Shown: in pieces, positions 7,705 to 15,875 of the stretch
Numbering within the stretch: position 1 is the first letter of the stretch
Layout: every line of letters begins with the position of its first letter
Assembly (NCBI GenBank): GCA_023407175.1
Contig: JAEYMU010000025.1
Coordinates: 124,001-188,000 of the forward strand
Reading direction: 5' to 3'
DNA from: Bacillota bacterium
GTDB taxonomy: Bacteria; Bacillota_A; Clostridia; Lachnospirales; Lachnospiraceae
Length of the DNA: 64,000 nt
The notes under the pieces: model-generated
The model's input: only the letters and a program-made list of their open reading frames with translations
Databases searched by the model: none
Told to the model about the DNA's origin: nothing
Made by a program: the position numbers and the translations under genes

Positions 7705-8503
7705 AGGAAGGTTGTATACTCTGATTATGTTCTTCCTGTCATTTGCAGTTGTTTTTGGCGGATGGTTTTTGACTGAAAAGATGTTAAATTATAAAAAAGC
7801 AGAGCTTCTTGGAAGAAACGGGCAATCTTCTGTACAATCTTTCGGACTTGCGCTGTCGGCGGGTGACGATTCGTCTGATGCGCCGGAAGAAGCATCGGGA
7901 CAAAATGATTTCAAGGGAGAGGCACTGTCCGAGGCTATGATCGCGGATATATTGACCGTTTGGGAAGCAGGGGGCTATGAATTGCCCCATGAGCCGAAGG
8001 AGGGTCAGATGAATATGGGGCAGGCAATTAGCAGAGGAGAAAAATGGATTTCAACCTTATGTGAAAATGGTGTTTTGCCTTCCTATCTTGCTGAAGGCAA
8101 TTTCGATAAAATTACCGCCAAGCTTTGTACATTGGATGTTGAGGTTACATTTGATGCAAAAATGATCAGTTATTGGGAGATAACCTATGCCACAGGCGAT
8201 GTCAGAATTATTCTAACCGTCCACGCAGTAAGCGGTGAGATATGGAAAGCGAATATTTCCATGAACAAGGATAGGATGCTGTTTGGGGCATGTTCAGATG
8301 AGGAGCTTCTGAATATTGCGTATCCATTCATGAAAGGGGATAATACGCCGGTAGAAGTCATTAACCGTGTGATTTGTAAAAGTTTTTCCGGAGGAAAGGT
8401 ATTTGCAGCGGTAAAGAGGGATGAGGTGGTGGTAAATAAACAGGAACCGATAGCTCGATTGATATTATGGTTGGGTACGGCCGTGGAGAAACAGAACAAT
8501 TAG
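7697..8503 (+). CDS. Membrane-anchored extracytoplasmic protein, unknown
   Basis: 268 residues with one N-terminal membrane helix (about 8-27), an acidic low-complexity linker (about 45-75) and a globular outer domain. The stretch WEITYATGDVRIILTVHAV followed by SGEIW resembles the strand pattern of PepSY-like domains, but the match is weak. The start overlaps the kinase gene by 8 bp. Position between a sensor kinase and an ABC system suggests an accessory that modulates signalling. No enzyme motif seen. Confidence 0.6.
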   Translation: MSKGRLYTLIMFFLSFAVVFGGWFLTEKMLNYKKAELLGRNGQSSVQSFGLALSAGDDSSDAPEEASGQNDFKGEALSEAMIADILTVWEAGGYELPHEPKEGQMNMGQAISRGEKWISTLCENGVLPSYLAEGNFDKITAKLCTLDVEVTFDAKMISYWEITYATGDVRIILTVHAVSGEIWKANISMNKDRMLFGACSDEELLNIAYPFMKGDNTPVEVINRVICKSFSGGKVFAAVKRDEVVVNKQEPIARLILWLGTAVEKQNN

Positions 8504-8549
8504 AAAAAGTTGACAATTCGGACACATCAAATACGAAAATAAGATACAT

Positions 8550-8591
8550 CTCCTTGCTATGATGTTTATACAAATTCATGATGGCAAGGAG
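8550..8591 (+). promoter_or_regulatory. Hairpin masking the ribosome binding site of the binding-protein gene
   Basis: CTCCTTGC (8550-8557) is fully complementary to GCAAGGAG (8584-8591), which contains the Shine-Dalgarno sequence of the gene starting at 8603. The 26-nt loop is AT-rich. The fold would hide the ribosome binding site until opened. A TTGACA hexamer lies at 8510-8515, but no good -10 follows, so an internal promoter is uncertain. Confidence 0.6.
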
Positions 8592-8602
8592 GTTTTTTAT
8601 TT

Positions 8603-9982
8603 ATGAGAAGAAAAGGCAGGATATTTGCAGCAGTATTGTTAAGTGCTATATGGATCATTACCGGCTGCGTAAAAGGAGAGGTGCAGCAGGAATCTAAGCA
8701 GAGCAGACAACAAAAACAGAATGAAGCTGCTGAGAAAACTGATGGGCAGGTGACAGGTACTTATGCTAAGCCGGAAATGAAAGGTGAAATAACAATATCC
8801 TGCTTTTATGAGCAGGAATTTTTGACTGCGGCAGCCAGGAAGTTTATGGATGCTTATCCTGAAGTAGAGGTCATAATCAATGTATATAGGAATACTTCAG
8901 AATCCGGAACACTGGAGGATTATCAGACCTATCTGAATACCCGGATTATGACCGGCAAGGCGGAGGATATTATATTTAATACCTTCCTCCCGGTAAAAAA
9001 ATATAGTGAAATGGGATCATTTGAAGATCTTAGCAGATATATTTCCATGACCCCCGAAATGAATGATGAGAATTATTTTATGAATGTATTGCAGGCTGCA
9101 AGAGAGGAGAGCGGTAAAATATATATTATCCCTTATATGGCAAAATTTAATGCTCTTGGTTTTTCAAAGAGCCTGTTGGAAAGTCATGCCGAGCTGGAAG
9201 ATGAATTAAAAAAGTGGAAAAGTGTAAGATTTTCGGAAGGGATGAATCTGGCTAAGCAGCTGGTTGATGATACGGATAAGAAAAATTCGTTTCTGATCCA
9301 GGTGAATGAATTATCATACACCAGCTGTCTTATCAAAGATTCTCTAAGCCAATTTATTGATCTGGTGAATAAGAAAGTCAATATAGATACTCCGGAGTAT
9401 ATTAATCTTTTGAAGTCGGTAAAAGAGCTGTCAGAGCATGGCTACTTTAGTTCGGATATTGATTATTATAATACGGAATATTACTATGCGGCCATAAATG
9501 ACTATGATGTACAGGCGGCATTTTATAGCCTGGATACTAGTGCCGGAATAGCATATTGTATGCCTCTGGCTGACCGGGATGGAAATGTAGATATAAGTGC
9601 CAATGGGTGCCTTGCTTTAAACAGTGTGTCAAGTCATAAAGATTTGGCGTGGGAGTTCATTAAATATCTGCTTTCAGAGGATGTACAGACAATGCCCTCC
9701 GTTCATGGTCTTGCTGTAAACCGCCAGGGCTTCGAAGCGTCTGTTGAGCGTTATTACAACTATTATGGGGATAGCAGCAAGGAAAATGGGCTTGTGGATA
9801 AGACAGAGTATGGAAAGCTGATGGAAGGCTGGATGTCGCAAATCAATGGCTGTGATATGCTGGATCCAAAAATTCAGAGCCTGATAGAAGAAGAGAATGG
9901 GAAATTCTTTTCGGATAAACAGACAGCAGAAGAAACAGCAAAAAAAATACAAAAGAAGGTTGATCAATACTTTAATGAATGA
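8603..9982 (+). CDS. ABC transporter sugar-binding lipoprotein
   Basis: 459 residues. A lipoprotein signal with lipobox ITGC at about residues 19-22 is followed by a Gln/Lys-rich linker and an extracellular solute-binding domain of the maltose-binding (family 1) type. Typical elements are EITISCFYEQEFLTAAARKF near the start, DIIFNTFLPV, and the late EFIKYLLSEDVQ helix. It captures a carbohydrate or glycoside outside the membrane and passes it to the permeases encoded next. The ribosome binding site AAGGAGG sits in a hairpin (8550-8591). The substrate cannot be told from the sequence, and the regulator/kinase context is unusual for a plain nutrient importer. Confidence 0.88.
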   Translation: MRRKGRIFAAVLLSAIWIITGCVKGEVQQESKQSRQQKQNEAAEKTDGQVTGTYAKPEMKGEITISCFYEQEFLTAAARKFMDAYPEVEVIINVYRNTSESGTLEDYQTYLNTRIMTGKAEDIIFNTFLPVKKYSEMGSFEDLSRYISMTPEMNDENYFMNVLQAAREESGKIYIIPYMAKFNALGFSKSLLESHAELEDELKKWKSVRFSEGMNLAKQLVDDTDKKNSFLIQVNELSYTSCLIKDSLSQFIDLVNKKVNIDTPEYINLLKSVKELSEHGYFSSDIDYYNTEYYYAAINDYDVQAAFYSLDTSAGIAYCMPLADRDGNVDISANGCLALNSVSSHKDLAWEFIKYLLSEDVQTMPSVHGLAVNRQGFEASVERYYNYYGDSSKENGLVDKTEYGKLMEGWMSQINGCDMLDPKIQSLIEEENGKFFSDKQTAEETAKKIQKKVDQYFNE

Positions 9983-10043
9983 GAAAAAGGAAGAAACAAA
10001 ATTATTACTTATAGCTTTCAATAGCCGGGTTAGGAGCTTATTT

Positions 10044-10919
10044 ATGGGGAAAAAGAAGGTGCGGGACTGGAATACAAGATTGCCTTGGCTTATGCTGCTT
10101 ATAAGTTTGTCAGGCTTCAGTTTCTTTTATCTGATACCGTTTGTAGTGTCTTTCTTCTACTCTGTTATAGATAATCCGATCAGCAGAGAATATTACGGAA
10201 TCTGGCATTATATAGAGCTGTTTCAGAATCCTTATTTTATGAAGGGACTAAGAAATACAGTGATGTTTATGCTTATCAGTATTCCTCTGAATATCGTGCT
10301 TTCTTTAGGGGTGGCACTTGTCATCAGAAATATTAAGCGTTACCCTGATTTTTTTAGTCTGATATTTTTGATACCATTGGCAGTTCCGTCGGCCACATCT
10401 GCGTTTTTTTGGGAAAGCTTTTTGGGTTTGCATGGAGCATTCAATAAATTATTATCCGTTTTCCATATCAGTGGAATTGATTGGCTTGACTGTAAATACA
10501 GCATGGTCGTTATGGTAATCATTTTTATATGGAAGAACATTGGATATAACATGGCCTTGTTTTTAAGTGGATTAAGTAGCGTTCCGGAGCAGTATTATGA
10601 GTATGCGGAGGTAGAAGGTGCAGGTGGATTCTGGAAATTCAAGAACATAACCCTGGTATATTTAACACCCACGACCTTTTTGATACTGATAATGACCTTT
10701 GTAAATTCCTTTAAGGTGTTTAAAGAAATCTACATTATTACGGGAGAGTATCCTCCGGATAGCTTGTATGTGTTGCAGCATTATATGAACAACATGTTTT
10801 TATCCTTAAATTATTCAAAGCTTGTCAGTGCGGTTTATATTTTGACAATAGCAATCGTATTGTTTGTTGCAGGCATATTTCGGGCAGAAAGAAAATTTTC
10901 TCAAAACCTGCATTACTAG
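10044..10919 (+). CDS. ABC sugar transporter permease 1
   Basis: 291 residues from ATG 10044, chosen because TTAGGAG lies 7 bases upstream and the protein then starts as usual for the family (MGKKKVRDW). An in-frame ATG at 9975 overlaps the previous gene and lacks a good site. It has six predicted membrane helices of the MalF type and an EAA-like loop (YYEYAEVEGAGGFWKF) that contacts the ATPase. No ATPase gene is present in this operon, so a shared MsmX-type ATPase encoded elsewhere is likely, as is common for family-1 sugar importers in Firmicutes. Confidence 0.87.
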   Translation: MGKKKVRDWNTRLPWLMLLISLSGFSFFYLIPFVVSFFYSVIDNPISREYYGIWHYIELFQNPYFMKGLRNTVMFMLISIPLNIVLSLGVALVIRNIKRYPDFFSLIFLIPLAVPSATSAFFWESFLGLHGAFNKLLSVFHISGIDWLDCKYSMVVMVIIFIWKNIGYNMALFLSGLSSVPEQYYEYAEVEGAGGFWKFKNITLVYLTPTTFLILIMTFVNSFKVFKEIYIITGEYPPDSLYVLQHYMNNMFLSLNYSKLVSAVYILTIAIVLFVAGIFRAERKFSQNLHY

Positions 10920-10942
10920 CAGGGCGGAGAGCGAGGAAGCAA

Positions 10943-11827
10943 ATGTATAAAACCAGGATAAAGAAAAGAAAGTCACAAGTAGTTTATTTTCTGTTTGTTG
11001 TTATTGTTTTTGTGTATATGGCACCTTTGATTGTTACTTTTACAAATTCTTTTATGAGTAGCAGGGAGGTGGAGCGTAATTATAAGGCAAAGGCCTTTTT
11101 AGAAAGTGTGGATCCTGTGTATACGGACGGATATATAAATATGAATATTATACCGGACAGGGTAACATTATCCCAGTATGCCAAGCTGTTAGTGGATAGT
11201 CCTGTGTATTTGAATATGTTCTGGAATTCTGTCAAGATCGCAGTGCCGATTGTTCTTGGACAGATAATGGTATCTTCTTTGGCGGCATATGCATTTACTG
11301 TTTTAAAATTCAAGGGAAAGGAGGTGCTTTTCTTTCTGTATATTATTGTTATGCTTTTACCGCTTCAGGTAACCTTAATGCCCAACTATCTTGTGGCGGA
11401 TTGGTTGAATATTACGGATAGTTATCTTGCAATAATCCTGCCGGGAATATTTAGTCCCTTTGGTGCTTTTCTTTTACGGCAATACATGAAAAATATGCCG
11501 GATTCCTATATTGAAGCTGCCAAGATAGACGGAGCAGGACATGGAAGAATTTTTTTATCGATTGTGCTGCCGATGATAAAATCAGGAATAGCGGCAACTA
11601 TGATGCTTACCCTATTGGATTATTGGAACCTGGTCGATCAGGCAGTTGTTTTTATACAAGATGTAAAAGAACAACCATTGTCCACTTTTCTGGCGCAGAT
11701 TAACACCGGCGAATTGGGAATGGCCTTTGCCGGTTCCTGCTTTTATGCAGCTCCGGTGCTATTGGTGTTGCTTTATGGGCAGGAGTACCTGAAGAATGGA
11801 ATAGCAATCACAGGAATAAAAGGTTAA
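10943..11827 (+). CDS. ABC sugar transporter permease 2
   Basis: 294 residues, MalG type. An N-terminal membrane helix (about 12-34) is followed by a periplasmic-side loop, five more helices and a clean EAA loop (YIEAAKIDGAGHGRIF). It pairs with the permease just upstream (23 bp gap). The operon continues 17 bp later with an HlyD-like gene, an unusual partner for an importer. Confidence 0.88.
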   Translation: MYKTRIKKRKSQVVYFLFVVIVFVYMAPLIVTFTNSFMSSREVERNYKAKAFLESVDPVYTDGYINMNIIPDRVTLSQYAKLLVDSPVYLNMFWNSVKIAVPIVLGQIMVSSLAAYAFTVLKFKGKEVLFFLYIIVMLLPLQVTLMPNYLVADWLNITDSYLAIILPGIFSPFGAFLLRQYMKNMPDSYIEAAKIDGAGHGRIFLSIVLPMIKSGIAATMMLTLLDYWNLVDQAVVFIQDVKEQPLSTFLAQINTGELGMAFAGSCFYAAPVLLVLLYGQEYLKNGIAITGIKG

Positions 11828-11844
11828 CGGAAAGGAGTCGGAAA

Positions 11845-12732
11845 ATGGACAAAAAAAGAAAAAGAAGTCTTAAAAAGATATTTGGAATCTTTATCGTAGC
11901 GGTATTGGCCTTAACATTCTTTTCAAAATCTTTTTATAATTACCGCCTTCCGGTGGTCACAGTCACATTGCCTAAGCCGGGGAAGCTAAGCTACACAGTA
12001 GAGGATACAACGGAATTGTCTTATTCTCATATAAGTTCCTGTTATGCAGATATGGATGGCAGGGTAACAGATATTTTAGTGAAGGAGGGTGAGAGGGTGG
12101 AAAAGGGGCAATGCCTCATGAAGTTTAAGCTGGCTGTTTCGGAGGAATTGCAGGATATTACTGCCGAGGAAAGCGGAATAATTACTTCAATCGGTGTGAA
12201 AAAAGGGATGTTTGTATCTTCAATGCAGAATACGATTCTCTATGGACTGGCGAAAATATCAGAGGAATGGACTGCAATAATATTCATTAATGAGGAGCAG
12301 TTTGAATATGTGACTAAAGACAGTAAGCCGACTTTAAAAATCGAAGGAATGAAGGAGGTGGTTGCGGGAGAAGTCCGATCAATTATTCCATATGCTGATG
12401 CGAAAAAATCAGGTTATCAGGTGGAAATACTGATACGTTCTGAAACAGAGCTTGCGGGTAAACGGGCAAGTATAACAATTAAAAAGGAAAGCACGCAGTA
12501 TGATACAGTGATACCTGCAACGGCATTACACAAGGATGCGGCAGGATACTATGTTCTGGTATTAAAGGAAGACGACAGTGTATTGGGAAATGTATATATG
12601 GCACACAGAATGTCTGTGGATTTATGGGATTCAGATGAGGCTTATTGTGCTGTTGGAGGGCTTCCCGGCGATGAATATGTTATTTTGGCAGCTACAAATA
12701 AAATTACGGATGGAAGTAGGGTGAATTATTGA
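11845..12732 (+). CDS. HlyD/MacA-like membrane fusion protein
   Basis: 295 residues with an N-terminal membrane anchor (about 14-31). A lipoyl/barrel-sandwich half follows (MDGRVTDILVKEGERVEKGQ), and its second half resumes after a very short hairpin (ESGIITSIGVKKGMFV), so the coiled-coil arm is almost absent. Later beta-barrel strands resemble MacA/YknX-type adaptors. Such proteins bridge MacB/FtsX-type exporters to the outside. The next gene is such a permease and overlaps by 4 bp. No cognate ATPase gene is nearby. Confidence 0.8.
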   Translation: MDKKRKRSLKKIFGIFIVAVLALTFFSKSFYNYRLPVVTVTLPKPGKLSYTVEDTTELSYSHISSCYADMDGRVTDILVKEGERVEKGQCLMKFKLAVSEELQDITAEESGIITSIGVKKGMFVSSMQNTILYGLAKISEEWTAIIFINEEQFEYVTKDSKPTLKIEGMKEVVAGEVRSIIPYADAKKSGYQVEILIRSETELAGKRASITIKKESTQYDTVIPATALHKDAAGYYVLVLKEDDSVLGNVYMAHRMSVDLWDSDEAYCAVGGLPGDEYVILAATNKITDGSRVNY

Positions 12733-13811
12733 AAAACATAAATGGAGTAAAAGGCTTATCCGGAAAAAAGCTGCTGCTCGCGGTAATTCTTTTGGGCTCT
12801 GCCGGGGTATGCTTGCTGCTCGGACTAAAGGTGCAGCAGGTAATGTGTGATGATGTATATATTTTGTCATTTCAGCAGGAGAACAAGCTTTTTTCAAATG
12901 CAGATATTTCAAATATAAAAAATAACGGGGTTGATTTGACATTTGTTCAATATGTTTTTCCTGATGTATCCAATGGCTATTGTACGGAAAAAGCTACAGT
13001 CCTTACAACGAATGAGAATTATGCCTATTTTACCGGAGTGTATATGGAAGAAGGAGCTTTTTTTAACGGTATGCAAATAAGTAAGAAGCTGCCGGTAGCG
13101 GTAATGAATGAAACGGCGGCATATCAGTTATTTGGGAATGATAATTGTACTGGAGAAGTTATTTATCTGAATCAAATACCTTATAAAGTGATTGGCATAA
13201 TAGGGCAGCAGAGCGATGAGGAGGATCCGAGGATATATATACCATATTCAACAATTGAGCTTATGGATATTCCTGTTTCCGATACCGGCCAGGTATGGTG
13301 CAGGTTTGATAATATGGCGGAAGCGGCTTTAACAGTAGAAAAAATGGGATATTCCATGGATGACGTAGATGTTTTCCAAATGGATTTATATAAATGTGTA
13401 TTTATGCAGCGGTTTTTCTTTTTGCTAATTTTAATAGGAGTGTTTGTGATAATATGTATACTACAGGCTATGAGATACAGAGCCGGGGAGCTTGGCCGGG
13501 AGATAAACAGAAAATGGGTATTGATAAGCGGTTTGCAGATATCAGGTTTACTGGGAGGCATATTCTTTATATTAAAAATGATACAGATTTCATGGTGTGT
13601 ACCGCCAAGCTATGTGCTGCAAGGACAAGGCTGGTTGCATGCAATTTATCGTGTATTGGATTTTTACACGCTGTCCAATGTAAAAATAAATAATATGCAA
13701 TTTTTGAATCATTGGAATTTGCTGTCACTATTATTTCAGATACTCTTCCTGGTTATATATATTTATAAACCCTTCATCTTTGAAAATGCAGTCCGTACTG
13801 CTTCGGTGTGA
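12729..13811 (+). CDS. FtsX/MacB-like permease without ATPase partner
   Basis: 360 residues with a TTG start inside the upstream stop codon (translational coupling). One membrane helix at about 13-33 is followed by an extracytoplasmic domain with the MacB core pattern (KLPVAVMNETAAYQLFG, then YKVIGIIG) and three more helices near 226-246, 262-284 and 327-349. This is the four-helix topology of MacB/FtsX. Together with the adaptor before it, it would form a mechanotransducing exporter or signalling unit, but no ATP-binding gene lies in the operon. The last 38 bp overlap the 3' end of the convergent AraC gene. The family assignment is fairly sure, the function is not. Confidence 0.72.
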   Translation: MKNINGVKGLSGKKLLLAVILLGSAGVCLLLGLKVQQVMCDDVYILSFQQENKLFSNADISNIKNNGVDLTFVQYVFPDVSNGYCTEKATVLTTNENYAYFTGVYMEEGAFFNGMQISKKLPVAVMNETAAYQLFGNDNCTGEVIYLNQIPYKVIGIIGQQSDEEDPRIYIPYSTIELMDIPVSDTGQVWCRFDNMAEAALTVEKMGYSMDDVDVFQMDLYKCVFMQRFFFLLILIGVFVIICILQAMRYRAGELGREINRKWVLISGLQISGLLGGIFFILKMIQISWCVPPSYVLQGQGWLHAIYRVLDFYTLSNVKINNMQFLNHWNLLSLLFQILFLVIYIYKPFIFENAVRTASV

Positions 13812-14652
13812 CACCCTTCCATTTCTTGAAAGTTTTAATCAGATGGCTGCAATCGGAAAAGCCGGTTTCCTGGCTGATGCTGCTTAAATCATCATTAGAA
13901 AACAGCAGAAGGGTTTCTGCCTTGCAGACACGTACAAATTCAATGTATTCTTTGCAGGAGCGGCCGTAAAGCTCCTTAAACCGCTTTGCAAAAAAGGAGT
14001 AGCTGATATTGCACATGGCGGCCAGGTCGCTGACCTTAAGGCTTTCTGTGGCATGGGCATCGATGTATTCTAAAATCCGGTCAAAGGAGCGGATGTCATT
14101 TTCAACCGGGATGGAGGTGGCAAAATGGAAACCGAGCCCCTGCCAATACCGGATTACCTCCGCCAATATGCGGTAAATGGCCGAATGGACCAGCAAATCA
14201 AAACCATAATTTTTTTGACTGATTTCCTCAATGCAGGTGATGAAGCAATCTGCAAAGGGGATATTTTTTATGTCTTCCTTTTGTAAAAGGACAGGGATGC
14301 TACTGTCATGTCGTGCATATTCAAAAAGGACACTGAATTTGGGAAGGGAGAAGCTTTCCAGGTCTAGACGGTTAATATCGAACTTAAGAACATAATATAT
14401 GATACGGTCCTGTGTAGCTGCATAGATGGAGTGCATCATACGGGGATAAAAAAAGTTCATGTCCCCGGCCTCCATAGGATAGCTGCCATTATCGCATTCA
14501 ATCAAGACCGCACCCTGTACAAGGTAGATAAATTCTACAAAATAGTGCCAGTGGGGCTTAGCCGGAAGCTGATATCTGTTCGTATCAAAAATAAAGGCTT
14601 CATAGGGGGAGCCCAGCATATCGACAGTCTCAAAAAGCAGTTCCTTTTGCAT
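13774..14652 (-). CDS. AraC-family regulator, mannan locus
   Basis: 292 residues. The start at 14652 is chosen because GGAGG lies eight bases upstream; a longer reading from 14700 has no such site. The N-terminal cupin-like sensor has HWHYFVEFIYLVQG and GDMNFFYP. The C-terminal double HTH shows LKVSDLAAMCNISYSFFAKR and the FKKWKGVTPKQYG signature. It is divergent from the GH113 gene, with the shared AT-rich box (14738-14753) between them, so it probably activates that gene in response to a mannan-derived sugar. Its 3' end overlaps the convergent FtsX-like gene by 38 bp. Confidence 0.9.
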   Translation of the reverse strand: MQKELLFETVDMLGSPYEAFIFDTNRYQLPAKPHWHYFVEFIYLVQGAVLIECDNGSYPMEAGDMNFFYPRMMHSIYAATQDRIIYYVLKFDINRLDLESFSLPKFSVLFEYARHDSSIPVLLQKEDIKNIPFADCFITCIEEISQKNYGFDLLVHSAIYRILAEVIRYWQGLGFHFATSIPVENDIRSFDRILEYIDAHATESLKVSDLAAMCNISYSFFAKRFKELYGRSCKEYIEFVRVCKAETLLLFSNDDLSSISQETGFSDCSHLIKTFKKWKGVTPKQYGLHFQR

Positions 14653-14737
14653 CCATTTTACCTCCATGAAGAGATTTATACGATTTTCTGATATAGTCAT
14701 TATATCATAATAGAAAAAATTAAGCTATATTATTAAT

Positions 14738-14753
14738 TAAATTAATCAATAAT
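14738..14753 (+). promoter_or_regulatory. Shared 16-bp box upstream of GH113 (AraC-type site candidate)
   Basis: TAAATTAATCAATAAT occurs here, 40 bp before the GH113 start, and identically at 20947-20962 upstream of the mannan importer operon. The two places are divergent or upstream regions of the same regulon, each beside an AraC gene. Confidence 0.55.
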
Positions 14754-14792
14754 GATTAAATTTAGCTAAAATAATTAATATGGAGAGAATTT

Positions 14793-15725
14793 ATGCAGTA
14801 TATTAAGGGCATAACCTTTGCGCCATTTGCAAAAAAAGGGAGCTTTAGGCAGGAGGAGGCGCTGGTCAGTCTTAAAAACCTTAAGGAGAGGACGGCCGCG
14901 AATCTGATTGTGCTGGTGCCAAATGGACTTCAGGATACACCTCAGTCGGAAGAGATTTTTTATACCACCTCTGCCACCGTAGAGGATGAAGAGTTGATCT
15001 TTCTGATACAGGCAGCGCAGGATATGGGACTGCGGGTAGCACTTAAGCCGACGGTGAATTGTAAAAATCAAACCTGGCGGGCATTTATCAATTTCTTCGA
15101 TGAGGAGGTTCCCTGTGAACCTAAATGGTCCAATTGGTTTCGCGCCTATACACAGTTTCAGCTGCACTACGCAAGAATAGCACAGCAGACAAAATGCGAG
15201 CTTTTTATTGCAGGCTGCGAGATGGTAATGAGTGAGCGAAGAGAGGCAGAGTGGAGAAGGCTGATCGGAGATATTAAGCAGGTATTTTCCGGTCCGGTAT
15301 CCTATAATACGGACAAGTATCAGGAGCACCGGGTAAGCTGGTGGGACTGTGTGGACATCATTTCCTCCAGCGGCTATTATCCGATCAATGCCTGGGAGAA
15401 AGAGCTTGACCGGATTGAAGCGGTAGTAAGAAAATTTGACAAGCCGTTTTTCTTTGCGGAAGCCGGTTGTATGTCAACAAAAGACTCTTTCCTGGTGCCC
15501 AATGACTGGAATGTGAAAGGACCGGTTTCCTTAGAGGAGCAGGCAGATTGGTATCAGACCATGTTTGAAGCTGCCGCAAAAAGGGATTGGATATCCGGTT
15601 TTGCTCTATGGGACTGGGCATGGAGCCAATATTCTCTTGATAATGTCGGGAACCACGGCGGCTATGATATCTATGGAAAGCCGGCAGAGAAGGTAGTTAA
15701 AAGCTTTTATAGCAAGTATTGCTGA
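14793..15725 (+). CDS. GH113 endo-beta-1,4-mannanase, cytoplasmic
   Basis: 310 residues, no signal peptide. A (beta/alpha)8 clan-A hydrolase starting YIKGITFAPFAKKGSF, as in GH113 enzymes. The likely acid/base is E143 (AGCEMVMSE) and the nucleophile E223 (FFAEAGCMS); the 80-residue spacing matches that known for the characterised GH113 mannanase of Alicyclobacillus. The late FALWDWAWSQY strand is also typical. It would cut imported beta-1,4-manno-oligosaccharides to mannobiose for the epimerase and GH130 phosphorylase encoded downstream. The gene is divergent from an AraC regulator and has ATGGAGAG as ribosome binding site. Confidence 0.88.
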   Translation: MQYIKGITFAPFAKKGSFRQEEALVSLKNLKERTAANLIVLVPNGLQDTPQSEEIFYTTSATVEDEELIFLIQAAQDMGLRVALKPTVNCKNQTWRAFINFFDEEVPCEPKWSNWFRAYTQFQLHYARIAQQTKCELFIAGCEMVMSERREAEWRRLIGDIKQVFSGPVSYNTDKYQEHRVSWWDCVDIISSSGYYPINAWEKELDRIEAVVRKFDKPFFFAEAGCMSTKDSFLVPNDWNVKGPVSLEEQADWYQTMFEAAAKRDWISGFALWDWAWSQYSLDNVGNHGGYDIYGKPAEKVVKSFYSKYC

Positions 15726-15740
15726 TGAGAATATATCAGT

Positions 15741-15795
15741 GAAATAGGAAGGAGCCCCTCTGTGATGACAGAAATAGCGGGTATCCTTCTATTTC
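15741..15795 (+). terminator. Hairpin between GH113 and chemoreceptor genes
   Basis: GAAATAGGAAGGA pairs with TCCTTCTATTTC (one bulge) across a 30-nt loop. No T-tract follows, so it is either a weak terminator or an mRNA-stabilising hairpin. A TATAAT-like sequence lies just after it (about 15803). Confidence 0.4.
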
Positions 15796-15875
15796 CATGT
15801 TGATATAATCGGCAAAATCATACCAGAGGTATAGCAGCATTCCTATACACAAAGATAAGAGAAGGGGGAACAAAT

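Noticed and set aside
9897..10043. Longer N-terminus of the permease at 10044
   Set aside because: The upstream frame overlaps the binding-protein gene and lacks a ribosome binding site; ATG 10044 has TTAGGAG at correct distance.
13774..13811. Overlap of convergent FtsX-like and AraC genes as a possible frameshift
   Set aside because: Both proteins end with family-typical C-termini; a 38-bp convergent overlap is plausible.
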